Of a stretch of 64,000 bases of DNA, positions 53,501 to 62,945 are shown piece by piece. Source of the stretch: Pseudooceanicola atlanticus. Lineage in GTDB: Bacteria; Pseudomonadota; Alphaproteobacteria; Rhodobacterales; Rhodobacteraceae. The notes beneath the pieces were generated by a model. The model made no database searches. It was not told where the DNA came from and saw only the letters and a program-made list of their open reading frames with translations. The position numbers and the translations under genes were made by a program. Each line of letters opens with the position of its first letter. Position 1 is the stretch's first letter. The DNA lies in NCBI RefSeq assembly GCF_000768315.1, contig NZ_AQQX01000001.1:248001-312000 (forward strand), in the 5' to 3' direction.

Positions 53501-54328
53501 TCAGTCGCGCAGAAGCTCGTTCACGCCGGTCTTTGAGCGGGTCTTCTCGTCCACGCGCTTCACGATGACGGCGCAGTAGAGGTTGACGCCGTTCTTCGAG
53601 GGCATGGAGCCCGAGACGACCACGGAATAGGGCGGGACCTCGCCATACATGACCTCGCCGGTTTCGCGGTCGACGATCTTGGTGGACTGACCGATATAGA
53701 CACCCATCCCCAGGACAGAGCCTTCGCGGACGATCACGCCCTCGACGACCTCGGACCGGGCACCGATGAAGCAATTGTCCTCGATGATGGTGGGGCCGGC
53801 CTGCATGGGTTCCAGCACGCCGCCGATACCGACACCGCCCGACAGGTGCACGTCCTTGCCGATCTGCGCGCAGGAGCCGACGGTGGCCCAGGTATCGACC
53901 ATCGTGCCGCTGTCGACATAGGCGCCCAGGTTCACGAAGGACGGCATCAGCACGACGCCCGGCGCGACATAGGCGGATTTGCGGACGATACAGTTCTGCA
54001 CAGCGCGGAAGCCCGCGGCCTTCCACTGGTTTTCACCCCAGCCGGCGAACTTGCTGTCCACCTTGTCCCACCAGCCGCCGCCCTGCGGGCCGCCCGACTG
54101 GATTTCCATGTCCTTCAGGCGGAAGCCCAGCAGAACCGCCTTCTTGGCCCACTGGTTCACGTGCCAGGACCCGTCCGACTGCTTCTCGGCGACGCGGAGA
54201 GACCCGCTGTCGAGCGCGTTCAGCGTGTCCTCGATCGCCTCGCGGGTTTCACCTGTCGTGGCGGGGGTGATCTGGTCGCGCGCCTCCCAGGCGGCTTCGA
54301 TCGCGGTTTCAAGCTGGGCGTTGGACAT
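53501..54328 (-). CDS. dapD: 2,3,4,5-tetrahydropyridine-2,6-dicarboxylate N-succinyltransferase
   Basis: 275 residues, the DapD length. The left-handed beta-helix (hexapeptide) domain shows in [55 protein letters not shown], and [18 protein letters not shown] continues it. It succinylates tetrahydrodipicolinate in the lysine/DAP pathway. AAGGGACC precedes the ATG, and 18 bp upstream lies the repeat array R4. Confidence 0.97.
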   Translation of the reverse strand: MSNAQLETAIEAAWEARDQITPATTGETREAIEDTLNALDSGSLRVAEKQSDGSWHVNQWAKKAVLLGFRLKDMEIQSGGPQGGGWWDKVDSKFAGWGENQWKAAGFRAVQNCIVRKSAYVAPGVVLMPSFVNLGAYVDSGTMVDTWATVGSCAQIGKDVHLSGGVGIGGVLEPMQAGPTIIEDNCFIGARSEVVEGVIVREGSVLGMGVYIGQSTKIVDRETGEVMYGEVPPYSVVVSGSMPSKNGVNLYCAVIVKRVDEKTRSKTGVNELLRD

Positions 54329-54346
54329 GGGCAGGGTCCCTTTTTT

Positions 54347-54401
54347 CTACGTCGGTCTTGCGTCGGTTCCACGTCGGTATGACGTCGGTGCGATATCGGG
54401 G
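54347..54401 (-). repeat. 11-bp tandem repeat array R4, upstream of dapD
   Basis: On the minus strand: a degenerate unit, then CACCGACGTCA, TACCGACGTGG, AACCGACGCAA and GACCGACGTAG. The last unit ends 18 bp before the dapD ATG. Orientation to the gene and proximity to the ribosome site are as in R1 at leuD. Confidence 0.85.
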
Positions 54402-54569
54402 CAGGGCCTGATGGGTCGGGCCCGGTGCAATCTGGCAGGGCTTAGACACCAAACGCGCGCGTCGCGCAATCCACCACCCTCCACGAATGCGCTGGCCATG
54501 GCGGCGGGCCCGGCATCGCGCTACACCGGTGCAGACACTGGCCGCCGCGCCGGCCCAGAAGGAGAGACC

Positions 54570-55415
54570 ATGACCGAAGACCGCCATTCGCCGTTCCGCG
54601 ATGCCCATTCCGACATCGAAACCGCGCATCACGTCCCCGACACGCCACAGACCCGCGCCCCGGCCTATCGCCTGGCCTTTGCCGATGACGATTTCCTCTG
54701 CCGGGACGAGTTGCGCCCCGTCCGCTTGCAGCTGGAACTGCTGAAGCCGCAGATGGTCATGGATGAACGCGGGATCGAGTCGACGGTCGTCCTGTTCGGC
54801 GGCGCGCGGATCCCCGAACCCGCCCGCAAGGACGAGGCCCGGACCGAAACCCTGGCGGATCTTACGAAATACTACGAAGAGGCCCGCAGCTTCGCCCGCG
54901 AGATCACGCGCCGGTCCCTGGACAGCTATGGCCGCGAATGGGTCGTGACCACCGGCGGCGGTCCCGGCGTGATGGAGGCCGGCAATCGCGGGGCCGACGA
55001 TGCGGGTGGGCAATCCATCGGTCTGAACATCGTGCTGCCCCATGAACAGGCCCCCAACGAATGGGTCACCCCGGATCTGTGCTTCAACTTCCACTATTTC
55101 GCGATCCGCAAGATGCATTTCCTGATGCGCGCCCGTGCGGTCTGCGTCTTCCCCGGCGGCTTCGGCACCCTGGACGAGATGTTCGAGGCCCTGACCCTGA
55201 TCCAGACCGGCCGGATGCAGCGCGTGCCCTTCCTGCTCTTCGGGCGCGATTTCTGGGAAAGGATCATCAACTGGGAGGCCCTGGCCGAGGCCGGCACCAT
55301 TGCCCGCGATGACCTCGACCTCTTCCGTTTCGTGGAAACCGCCGAAGAGGCGATCGCGGCCATCGACGACTGGGACGGTGCGGGCGAAAAGCGCAGCGAT
55401 ATCCCGGGCCGTTAG
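54570..55415 (+). CDS. LOG family protein (TIGR00730-like)
   Basis: 281 residues. GGGPGVMEAGNRGA and PGGFGTLDEMFEALT are the LOG/cytokinin riboside 5'-monophosphate phosphoribohydrolase signatures. The N-terminal 80 residues are an extension seen in the longer bacterial LOG proteins. It may hydrolyse nucleoside 5'-monophosphates. GGAGAGACC lies 4 bp before the ATG. It is divergent from dapD; a conserved 3' element (copy F) lies beyond its end. Confidence 0.88.
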   Translation: MTEDRHSPFRDAHSDIETAHHVPDTPQTRAPAYRLAFADDDFLCRDELRPVRLQLELLKPQMVMDERGIESTVVLFGGARIPEPARKDEARTETLADLTKYYEEARSFAREITRRSLDSYGREWVVTTGGGPGVMEAGNRGADDAGGQSIGLNIVLPHEQAPNEWVTPDLCFNFHYFAIRKMHFLMRARAVCVFPGGFGTLDEMFEALTLIQTGRMQRVPFLLFGRDFWERIINWEALAEAGTIARDDLDLFRFVETAEEAIAAIDDWDGAGEKRSDIPGR

Positions 55416-55446
55416 ACCCCGGCCGCGCCGCCGGACAGGGGCGCAT

Positions 55447-55486
55447 CCCCCTGCTTCATCTTGCCGAAAATACTCCCGCCGGAGGC
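55447..55486 (-). repeat. Conserved 3' intergenic element, copy F
   Basis: On the minus strand: GCCTCCGGCGGGAGTATTTT hairpin region with T-run, then CGGCAAGATGAAGCAGGGGG. It lies 77 bp past the permease stop, at 3' of that gene, not of the plus-strand LOG gene. Confidence 0.7.
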
Positions 55487-55562
55487 AAAAAAGGGGCGGC
55501 CCGGAGGGGCCGCCCCAATCAAATGGTGTGCGCCGCAGGCGCGCCTTTGGGTCACGCCCGGA

Positions 55563-56918
55563 TCAATCCAGGTCCTCCGGCAGGACCAGGTTAAGCAGGA
55601 TCGACAGCCCCGCCGCGGGCAGCAGGCCCGAGGTCAGCAGGATCTGCAACGTGTCGGGCAGGTGCTGCAGCGCCGTCGGCTCCAGCTGCAGGCCGAATCC
55701 GACCGACAGGGAGATCGCGAAGATCACCATGTTGCGGCGGCTCCAGCTGACCTCGGACAGCATGGTCACGCCGGCGGCAGCCACCATGCCGAACATCACG
55801 ATCACTGCGCCGCCCAGCACGTTGATCGGTATGGTCGACACCAGCGCGCCGAACTTGGGCACCAGGCCGCAGACGATCAGGAAGATCGCGCCGATGGTCA
55901 CGACACCGCGGCTCATCACCTTGGTCATCGAGATCAGGCCGACATTCTGGCTGAACGAGGTGTTGGGCAGCCCGCCGAAGATACCGGCAATCGCCGTGCC
56001 CGCCCCATCGGCGAAGGTCGCGCCCGAGATTTCCTTGTCCGTGGCTTCGCGGCCCGCGCCGCCCTTGGTGATGCCCGACACGTCGCCCACCGTCTCGATC
56101 GCCGAGATGATGGCCATGAAGCACATGCCGAGGATGATCGCTGCGTTGAAATCCACGCCCCATTTGAACGGCGTGGGGATATCGAAGATCGCGGCGCGCC
56201 CGACATTGCCAAAGCTCACCTGGCCCATCATCAGCGCCACCAGGTAGCCCGCGACGAGGCCCACCAGGACGGCGGCCACCGACAGGAGCCCCTTGGCGAA
56301 GAAGCTGAGGGCGAGCGACACGACGATCACCACCAGCGCCGGGAACCACATGGCCAGCGATCCGAATTCCGGCTTGCCCAGCAGCGGCACACCGCCCGCG
56401 GCGTACTGGATGCCGACCTTGAGCAGCGCCAGCCCGATCATCAGCACGATCAACCCGGTCACCAGCGGCGGCAGGGCAAAGCGCAGCTTGCCGATGAAGG
56501 TCCCGATGCAGAAATGGAAGATGCCGCCGATCACCACGCCGGTCATCAGCCCGCCCATGGCCTCGGGGCCGCCACCCGCCACGGCGGGGATCATCACCGG
56601 CAGGAACGCAAAGGACGTACCCTGCACGATGGGCAGCCGCGCCCCCACCGGGCCCACGCCGATCGACTGGAAGAGCGTGGCGATCCCGGCGAAAAGCATC
56701 GCCATCTGGATCATGTAGGTCATGTCCGGAAAGCCGAGCGCCCCCTGGTCCGACCCGAACCCGAACCCGGCCGCGCCGGCCACGATGATCGACGGCGTCA
56801 CGTTGGAGGCAAACATCGCCAGCACGTGCTGGATGCCCAGCGGTACGGCCTTGCCGATGGGGGGCATGTAATTGGGATCCCGGAGCTGTTCCGGTGTCCC
56901 GAGCGAAGTATCTGTCAT
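55563..56918 (-). CDS. Nucleobase:cation symporter-2 (xanthine/uracil/urate permease)
   Basis: 451 residues, about 12-14 helices, NCS2 family. QHVLAMFASNVTPSIIVAGAAG at the N-terminus and FGGLPNTSFSQNVGLISMTKV with the family signature in the middle; the conserved acidic residue in EISGATFADGAGT contributes to substrate binding. It imports a purine base or urate with a cation. It heads the purine-degradation gene cluster on the minus strand and probably supplies urate, xanthine or uracil. Confidence 0.92.
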   Translation of the reverse strand: MTDTSLGTPEQLRDPNYMPPIGKAVPLGIQHVLAMFASNVTPSIIVAGAAGFGFGSDQGALGFPDMTYMIQMAMLFAGIATLFQSIGVGPVGARLPIVQGTSFAFLPVMIPAVAGGGPEAMGGLMTGVVIGGIFHFCIGTFIGKLRFALPPLVTGLIVLMIGLALLKVGIQYAAGGVPLLGKPEFGSLAMWFPALVVIVVSLALSFFAKGLLSVAAVLVGLVAGYLVALMMGQVSFGNVGRAAIFDIPTPFKWGVDFNAAIILGMCFMAIISAIETVGDVSGITKGGAGREATDKEISGATFADGAGTAIAGIFGGLPNTSFSQNVGLISMTKVMSRGVVTIGAIFLIVCGLVPKFGALVSTIPINVLGGAVIVMFGMVAAAGVTMLSEVSWSRRNMVIFAISLSVGFGLQLEPTALQHLPDTLQILLTSGLLPAAGLSILLNLVLPEDLD

Positions 56919-56991
56919 AGTCCCGTTCCCTTGCTTTTATCCTTGGCTGCCCGGCCCCTGCCATGTCCCTGGCTTCGGGCGGGTGGCTGCC

Positions 56992-57480
56992 TCAGGAGGC
57001 TAGCAGGAAAGGATCGCTCAGGAAGTGTTCTTCGAGGTTCGGGGTGTCGCCGATACGGTCGATCACCGCGAAGAGGCCCGGTTCTGCCAAAGGCGTAAGC
57101 ACTCCGTGCCAGGTATTCCGCAGAAAATTGACGCCCTGGCCCGGTGCGGGGGCAAAGGCGCGGGGCGTTCCGGGCACGCCGCCCGCATCCGGGGCGACGA
57201 TGATGCGCCAGGGCGCTTCGGACATCGGGATGAAGGCCTGCGACCCTTCCGGGTGCCGTTCCAGCAGGTCGCAGGTATAGGGCAGGGCGCGGGCACGGGC
57301 GCGGAAGATGCTGATGCCCGCGCGCCCCGCCGGCCCGAAATCGAGCCGTGCGCGATCGTGGAACCGGTCGCACATGCCCGCATTGATGACCTTGTCGACC
57401 GCACCCGAACAGTCCAGCACGTCGCCGAAGGGCGCAAAGGCCCGGGCGGTGAGGGGTTCGGAATGGATCGTCAGGGTCAT
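56992..57480 (-). CDS. allA: Ureidoglycolate lyase
   Basis: 162 residues, the AllA length. EPLTARAFAPFGDVLDC at the N-terminus, RHPEGSQAFIPMSEAPWRIIVAPDA and GQGVNFLRNTWHGVLTPL in the cupin barrel match ureidoglycolate lyase. It splits ureidoglycolate into glyoxylate and urea, the last step of this pathway. It lies 18 bp from the alc stop, cotranscribed with it. Confidence 0.95.
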   Translation of the reverse strand: MTLTIHSEPLTARAFAPFGDVLDCSGAVDKVINAGMCDRFHDRARLDFGPAGRAGISIFRARARALPYTCDLLERHPEGSQAFIPMSEAPWRIIVAPDAGGVPGTPRAFAPAPGQGVNFLRNTWHGVLTPLAEPGLFAVIDRIGDTPNLEEHFLSDPFLLAS

Positions 57481-57498
57481 CGTGTCAGCCGGTCCGGG

Positions 57499-58524
57499 TC
57501 AGCCGCGCCATTCCGGCTTGCCGAAGAGCCGCAGTCGCGACACCCCGCCATCGGGATGGATGTTGAACCGCACATGGGTGACCGGCCCCAGATCGGCGAG
57601 GTCGTCGAACTCGTGCACCTCGTGGCCCTTCAGGTACTTCCGGGGCAGCAATTCGTCCCAGAACATCGAGGACGTCACCAGCGCGTCGGTCAGCCCGTCG
57701 CCGAAGGACGACAGGTCGGCCGCCTGGATCGTGCAGCTGTCGGGGTAGTTGCCCTTGAACAGATGGGTGTCCACCACGGCGCGGTCGATGGTGCCGCGTG
57801 CGCCAAGCGCCACGATCAGCCAGTCATAGCCCGGTTCGCGGCGGCGGCGGGTTTCCCAGCCATCGGCCATGTTGATACCGCGGCCCGGTGCCAGCAGGCG
57901 GCGGAAATCCCCGTAATGGGCATCGGAAAATGCCAGCACGCGACCGCCGTTCAGCGCCGCGGCGAGGTCGATTTCGCTGGTGCCTTCGTCCGACGGGTCA
58001 AGCTCCGGCACGCCATAGGCGCGCAGGCGGGCGACCCCGCCATCGGGGTAGATGTGGATGCGCAGATGCGTCCAGCTTTCGTAGCTTTCGCAGCGGAAAT
58101 AGTGATGCGCAGAGGGACCGAGCGGACGGTTGGGCAGGATTTCCACCCAGCGTTTGTCGGGCGCGGGGACCTCGCTTGAGCTATGGCAGGCCTCGATCTT
58201 GACGGCGGGGGCGTAGTTGCCGGTGAAATGCGAGGTATCGACGTCGAAGCCCAGAAGACGCCCGGCAGTGGCCAGCTTGATGACCGCGTGGTCATGGCCG
58301 CTGCCCCGGCGGCGGCGGGTTTCCCAGCCGTCCATCCATTTGCCGTTATCGTCGAAACGGTCGGGGTAGAAGATCGCGGGATCGTCATCCAGCATCCGTT
58401 CGAGCGGCGCGAAGAATTCGTCCGTTGCCGAGATCGCCTTGGCGCCGAGACCGGCGGAGGCAAGGTTGATCCCGCTGCGAACGAAGAGCGGAACATCAGG
58501 GTCGAGTTTGTCGATAGTCGTCAT
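57499..58524 (-). CDS. alc: Allantoicase
   Basis: 341 residues. Two tandem repeats of the allantoicase fold are visible, each with WETRRRR (MDGWETRRRRGSGHD at about 66 and MADGWETRRRREPGYD at about 220) and HLFKGNYPDSCTI-like halves. It hydrolyses allantoate to ureidoglycolate and urea. ATG overlapping the stop of the upstream fusion gene (TGATG) shows translational coupling; a TTG one codon upstream is possible. Confidence 0.96.
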   Translation of the reverse strand: MTTIDKLDPDVPLFVRSGINLASAGLGAKAISATDEFFAPLERMLDDDPAIFYPDRFDDNGKWMDGWETRRRRGSGHDHAVIKLATAGRLLGFDVDTSHFTGNYAPAVKIEACHSSSEVPAPDKRWVEILPNRPLGPSAHHYFRCESYESWTHLRIHIYPDGGVARLRAYGVPELDPSDEGTSEIDLAAALNGGRVLAFSDAHYGDFRRLLAPGRGINMADGWETRRRREPGYDWLIVALGARGTIDRAVVDTHLFKGNYPDSCTIQAADLSSFGDGLTDALVTSSMFWDELLPRKYLKGHEVHEFDDLADLGPVTHVRFNIHPDGGVSRLRLFGKPEWRG

Positions 58525-59951
58525 CAATTATCCGGTAGCAGGGCCGCCAGACGGTGATACGCGATGCGTTCGACCTGTCGGCAGGCCTCGTTGAATTCTG
58601 AGGGTGTATCCTGGGCGAGCCTTTTCTCGAAAGCCGCGAGGATCGTTGCTTTGGTATTCTCTTTTACCGCGATGATAAAGGGGAAACCGTGTTTGTCGGT
58701 ATAAGCGGTGTTGAGTTTCTGAAACGTTTCCCGCTCTTCATCGGTCAGCGCGTCCAGCCCGGCAGAGGCCTGTTCCGCCGTGCTTTCCGCCGTCAACCTT
58801 TTGGCCGCGGCCAGTTTTCCGGCGAGGTCGGGGTGTGCAGTCAGCACGCCCATCCGTTCGCCTTCGGTCGCGGTGCGGAAGACCCGCGCCAGCGCATGGG
58901 CCAGCCCCTTGGCGCGGTCATGGACCGGTCCGAGCTCAAGTTCGAAGGCGCGGTCGGCGATCCAGGGGGAATGTTCGTAGATGCCGCCGAAGGCCTGGGT
59001 AAAGGCCGCGCGATCCATCTGCGACGGCACCAGGTCGGGCGTGCTGGGGGGATGCGCGAATTCCCAGTGCTGGGCGATGTCGATGCGGCGAGCGAACCAG
59101 ACGTCCTCGTGGCTTTGGGCATAGTCGATGAAGCGACGCAGCCCCTCGATCCGGCCCGGACGGCCCAGCAGGCGGCAATGCATGCCGATCGACATCATCT
59201 TGGCTGCGCCGGCCTGGCCTTCACGGTAGAGCGCGTCGAAACTGTCCTTGAGATAGGTGAAGAACTGGTCGCCCTCGCTGAACCCTGCGGGTACGGCAAA
59301 GCGCATGTCGTTCGCGTCCATCGTGTAGGGGATGACCAGCTGATGCCGGTCCGTACCCTCGACCGCGCGCCAGTAGGGCAGGTCGTCGTCGATCGTGTCG
59401 GACACCCAGTCGAAACCCATCTCGGAGGCGATCCGCACCGTGTTCATGGAGCAGCGCCCGGTATACCAGCCGGTGGGGCGTTCGCCGGTCAATTCCACAT
59501 GCAGGCGGACGGCTTCCTCCATCTGGGCGCGTTCCTCGGCCTCGTCCATGTCCTTGTGTTCGATCCATTTCAGCCCGTGGGAGGCGACCTCCCACCCGGC
59601 CTCCTGCATCGCCCAGAGCTGTTCGGGTCCGCGCGCCAACGCCGTTGTCACGCCGTAGACGGTCAGCGGGATGCCCGCGCCGGTGAACAGCCGATGCAGG
59701 CGCCAGAACCCGGCGCGGGCGCCGTATTCATAGACGGATTCCATGTTCCAGTGCCGCTGGCCGGGCCACGGGGCGGCGCCGATGATTTCGGACAGGAACG
59801 CCTCTGATGCCGCATCGCCGTGCAGGATGTTGTTCTCTCCGCCTTCCTCGTAGTTCAGCACGAAGGAGATGGCGATTTTCGCGCCGCCGGGCCATTTGGC
59901 GTCGGGCGGATTGGGGCCATATCCGATCATGTCACGGGGATAGCGGTTCAT
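58524..59951 (-). CDS. Allantoinase PuuE fused to OHCU decarboxylase
   Basis: 475 residues. The first about 310 are a polysaccharide-deacetylase-type allantoinase (PuuE): GWEVASHGLKWIEHKDMDEAEE and NTVRIASEMGFDWVSDTIDDDLPYW. The last about 165 are 2-oxo-4-hydroxy-4-carboxy-5-ureidoimidazoline decarboxylase (UraD): FQKLNTAYTDKHGFPFIIAVKENTKATILAAFEKRL. One polypeptide thus does consecutive steps: decarboxylation to S-allantoin and its hydrolysis to allantoate. AGGAGACAAGACA before the ATG. Divergent from uraH. Confidence 0.94.
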   Translation of the reverse strand: MNRYPRDMIGYGPNPPDAKWPGGAKIAISFVLNYEEGGENNILHGDAASEAFLSEIIGAAPWPGQRHWNMESVYEYGARAGFWRLHRLFTGAGIPLTVYGVTTALARGPEQLWAMQEAGWEVASHGLKWIEHKDMDEAEERAQMEEAVRLHVELTGERPTGWYTGRCSMNTVRIASEMGFDWVSDTIDDDLPYWRAVEGTDRHQLVIPYTMDANDMRFAVPAGFSEGDQFFTYLKDSFDALYREGQAGAAKMMSIGMHCRLLGRPGRIEGLRRFIDYAQSHEDVWFARRIDIAQHWEFAHPPSTPDLVPSQMDRAAFTQAFGGIYEHSPWIADRAFELELGPVHDRAKGLAHALARVFRTATEGERMGVLTAHPDLAGKLAAAKRLTAESTAEQASAGLDALTDEERETFQKLNTAYTDKHGFPFIIAVKENTKATILAAFEKRLAQDTPSEFNEACRQVERIAYHRLAALLPDN

Positions 59952-60028
59952 TGTCTTGTCTCCTGTGGCGGGGCGGGGCAATCTCACGACGCGCATCGCG
60001 ATGTTTCAAGCCCTAAACGGAGTTGCCC

Positions 60029-60388
60029 ATGCCCGAAGGATACCTGACCACACACATCCTGGACACGGCCCGTGGCTGCCCGGCAGAGGGCGTGAAGATC
60101 GCGCTGTACAGGGTTTCGGGCAATTCCCACAAGAAGATCACCGAGACGGTGACCAATTCGGATGGCCGCACGGACAGCCCGATCCTTGGTCAGGATGCCT
60201 TCAAAACAGGCACATACGAATTGATCTTTTTCACCGGCGATTACCTGCGGGAGACGGGACAGGCGACAGAGGACCCGCTGTTCCTGGACCAGATCCCGAT
60301 CCGGTTCGGCATGGCGGACGAGGCCGCGCATTACCATGTGCCGCTGCTGCTGTCGCCCTACGGCTATTCGACCTACCGGGGCAGCTGA
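60029..60388 (+). CDS. uraH: 5-hydroxyisourate hydrolase (transthyretin-like)
   Basis: 119 residues. [21 protein letters not shown] near the N-terminus, a central HIxD-type core, and the C-terminal [18 protein letters not shown] tetrapeptide YRGS are HIUase signatures. It hydrolyses 5-hydroxyisourate to OHCU, the substrate of the UraD domain encoded divergently. CGGAG lies 5 bp before the ATG. Urate oxidase itself is not found in this window. Confidence 0.96.
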   Translation: MPEGYLTTHILDTARGCPAEGVKIALYRVSGNSHKKITETVTNSDGRTDSPILGQDAFKTGTYELIFFTGDYLRETGQATEDPLFLDQIPIRFGMADEAAHYHVPLLLSPYGYSTYRGS

Positions 60389-60438
60389 CTGGATCGCGCC
60401 CTCGGGGCCGCAGGTCTGAAACGGAAAGCTCTGGAACG

Positions 60439-60472
60439 AAAAACACCCCGCGCCGGGCGCGGGGTGTTTTCT
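60439..60472. terminator. Bidirectional terminator, uraH / OmpA-like gene
   Basis: AAACACCCCGCG-CCGG-GCGCGGGGTGTTTT: 12-bp stem, A/T edges on both sides, between convergent genes. Confidence 0.85.
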
Positions 60473-60514
60473 GTTTCTCGGTGATCGCCCGTGTCGGGCG
60501 TCCGATGCCGGGCG

Positions 60515-61198
60515 TTACGCCTGGGTCGGCAGGATCACGATTTCCACGCGGCGGTTCTGCTGACGGCCTTCGGGGGTCAGGTTGGTCGCCTTGGGCTGGT
60601 CCTCGCCACGGCCGAAGGACTGGATCCGGCCGGAGGAGACGCCATTGCTGACCAGGACACCGGACACGGTTTGTGCACGACGCGCCGAGAGCTGCTGGTT
60701 GTAGGCGGCGGCCCCGGTGTTGTCGGTATGGCCAATCACCTGCACGGTGGTCTGAGGGTATTCGTTCAGGCTGCGCGCAACGGCGACCAGATCGGATTGC
60801 AGATCGGGGCGCAGGGTGGCGCTGTCGGTGGCGAACAGGATGTCCTGCGGCAGCGTGACGATCAGGCGGTCGCCGGTGTTGACGATCTGGACATTGCTGC
60901 CGAGGTCCTGGCGCAGGGCCGCTTCCTGGCGGTCGAGGTAATCACCGTAGGCGGCCCCGGCAATGGCACCGGCCGCGGCACCGATGGCCGCGCCACGGGC
61001 CGTGTTGCCACCCGAAACGGCCGCGCCCAGGATACCGCCGAAGGCGGCGCCGGCGGCGGCCCCGGTGCGGGTGTTCTGGCGGGCGGGGTCCATGTCTGCG
61101 CAGGCGCTGGTCAGAACCAGGGCCGACGCGGCCATGGCCAGCATCGGACGGGAAAGGAAAGAGCGAGCGGGCACTGCCTGGGTCGCGGTACGGGTCAT
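60515..61198 (-). CDS. OmpA-family lipoprotein (YiaD-like)
   Basis: 227 residues. Lipobox LTSAC with Cys33. A glycine-zipper region GAAAGAAFGGILGAAVSGG (and AAIGAAAGAIAGAAYG) precedes the OmpA-C peptidoglycan-binding domain: NTGDRLIVTLPQDILFATDSATL, VIGHTDNTGAAAYNQQLSARRAQTV, and GRGEDQPKATNLTPEGRQQNRRVEI. It anchors the outer membrane to peptidoglycan. Monocistronic, ending in a strong terminator. Confidence 0.95.
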   Translation of the reverse strand: MTRTATQAVPARSFLSRPMLAMAASALVLTSACADMDPARQNTRTGAAAGAAFGGILGAAVSGGNTARGAAIGAAAGAIAGAAYGDYLDRQEAALRQDLGSNVQIVNTGDRLIVTLPQDILFATDSATLRPDLQSDLVAVARSLNEYPQTTVQVIGHTDNTGAAAYNQQLSARRAQTVSGVLVSNGVSSGRIQSFGRGEDQPKATNLTPEGRQQNRRVEIVILPTQA

Positions 61199-61338
61199 GA
61201 ATGGCCTCTAACTTTCGTACAATCAGGATCGCAGGAACGATGATCCCCGCGGTGTAGTCAAAACCATTCAGGTCACGAAAAAGTTCCGGCGGCAATTCGC
61301 TTATTTTAACTCGGCGCCTTGGCGCGCATGCCGCAGGG

Positions 61339-62184
61339 TCAGGGCGCGCTGTCGGCGCGGGCGGCTTCGAAGGCCAGCATGGCGCGCTTGATCGGCATGC
61401 CCCAATGGTAGCCGCCCAGCCCGCCGGTGGCGCGGATGGCGCGGTGGCAGGGGATCAGCCAGCTGACCGGGTTGCGGCCCACGGCGGTGCCGACGGCGCG
61501 CACCGCGCGGGGCGATCCGATGGCGCGGGCGATCTCTCCGTAGGTGGTGACGTGGCCCGAGGGGATGCGCAGCAGCGCCTCCCACACCTTGATCTGGAAA
61601 GGTGCGCCGATCATGTGCAGCCGCGCCTCGCCTGTCCGGCCGAAAGCGGCCTCGGCCCAGGGGGTGAGGGCCTGCGGGTCTTCGACGAACTCCGCTGCGG
61701 GCCAGCGCGAGGTCAGATCGGTCCAGGTCTGGTCATGGCCCAGTTCCTCGGAAAAGCCGATACCGCAGAGGCCGCGATCCGTGCCCATCACCAGTGCCTC
61801 GCCGAAGGGGGTGTCGAGCCAGCCGTAGCGGATCGTCAGCCCGGCCCCGCCGCGGGCGAAATCGCCGGGGCGCATTGCCTCCCACCTCAGGAACAGGTCG
61901 TGCAGGCGACCGCCGCCCGACAGGCCCGCACCGGCGGCGGCCTCGAGCGTGGAGAACCGTTCGGTCAGCAGCGCCTTGGCATGGCCGAGGGCGAGATATT
62001 GCTGGAACCGCTTGGGGCTGACACCGACCCAGTTGGAAAAGGTGCGCTGAAAATGCGCCGGGCTCATCCCCATCCGCGCGGCCAGATCGTCGAGCGACAA
62101 AGGGGTATCGGCGGCGTCGATCTCTTCGATCGCGCGGCGGATCACCTGGTAGTGGTAGCCCTGTTCGATATCTGTTTGCAGCAT
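61339..62184 (-). CDS. Ada-like AraC/methylated-DNA-cysteine S-methyltransferase
   Basis: 281 residues. The first about 110 form the AraC-type HTH domain (PLSLDDLAARMGMSPAHFQRTFSNWVGVSPKRFQQYLALGHAK), and the remainder the AGT domain with active-site IPCHR (Cys246) and TYGEIARAIGSPRAVRAVG. No N-terminal Ada zinc domain is present. It repairs O6-alkylguanine and probably responds to alkylation; without the Ada N-terminus it cannot sense phosphotriesters. ATG start; the divergent nth is also a repair gene. Confidence 0.93.
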   Translation of the reverse strand: MLQTDIEQGYHYQVIRRAIEEIDAADTPLSLDDLAARMGMSPAHFQRTFSNWVGVSPKRFQQYLALGHAKALLTERFSTLEAAAGAGLSGGGRLHDLFLRWEAMRPGDFARGGAGLTIRYGWLDTPFGEALVMGTDRGLCGIGFSEELGHDQTWTDLTSRWPAAEFVEDPQALTPWAEAAFGRTGEARLHMIGAPFQIKVWEALLRIPSGHVTTYGEIARAIGSPRAVRAVGTAVGRNPVSWLIPCHRAIRATGGLGGYHWGMPIKRAMLAFEAARADSAP

Positions 62185-62300
62185 GGCGGCATCCTTTCGA
62201 TGCCCAATCTATGAGGCCCGCGTGCCTCAGGCGACCCGGAACCTGCGAAATCGGCCAAATCGCCTTGCCGCCCCTGTTCTGACAGGCAATAACCGCCGGG

Positions 62301-62945
62301 ATGGCCAAGCAACTGCCTTATATGGTGCTGAAGGAAATCTTCAGCCGCTTCCATGCCGCAGAGCCCGAACCCAAGGGCGAGCTGGAGCATGTGAACGCCT
62401 ATACCCTTGTCGTCGCCGTGGCGCTGTCGGCGCAGGCGACCGATGCCGGGGTGAACAAGGCCACGCGGGAATTGTTCAAGATCGCCGATACGCCGGAAAA
62501 GATGCTGGCCCTCGGGATCGAGGGACTGACCGAGCACATCAAGACCATCGGCCTGTTCCGCCAGAAGGCCAAGAACGTCATCAAGATGAGCCAGATCCTC
62601 GTCGATGTGTATGGCGGGGAGGTCCCGTCCTCCCGCGCGGCGCTGCAATCGCTGCCCGGCGTCGGACGCAAGACGGCGAACGTGGTTCTGAACATGTGGT
62701 GGCATTATCCGGCACAGGCGGTGGACACCCATATCTTCCGCCTCGGCAATCGCAGCGGCATCGCGCCGGGCAAGGATGTAAACGTCGTCGAACGGGCGAT
62801 CGAGGACAACGTGCCGGCGGAATACCAGCAGCATGCCCATCACTGGATGATCCTGCACGGGCGCTACACCTGCGTGGCAAGGAAACCGAAATGCGCGGCC
62901 TGCATCATCCGCGACCTATGTGAATTCGAGGAGAAGACCCTTTGA
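62301..62945 (+). CDS. nth: Endonuclease III
   Basis: 214 residues. Helix-hairpin-helix LPGVGRKTANVVL with Lys124, catalytic Asp142 (AVDTHIFRLGNR), and the [4Fe-4S] cysteines 191, 198, 201 and 207 (spacing C-x6-C-x2-C-x5-C) are all present. It is a bifunctional DNA glycosylase/AP lyase for oxidised pyrimidines. A TTG-started kinase gene overlaps its stop, so they are coupled. Confidence 0.97.
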   Translation: MAKQLPYMVLKEIFSRFHAAEPEPKGELEHVNAYTLVVAVALSAQATDAGVNKATRELFKIADTPEKMLALGIEGLTEHIKTIGLFRQKAKNVIKMSQILVDVYGGEVPSSRAALQSLPGVGRKTANVVLNMWWHYPAQAVDTHIFRLGNRSGIAPGKDVNVVERAIEDNVPAEYQQHAHHWMILHGRYTCVARKPKCAACIIRDLCEFEEKTL

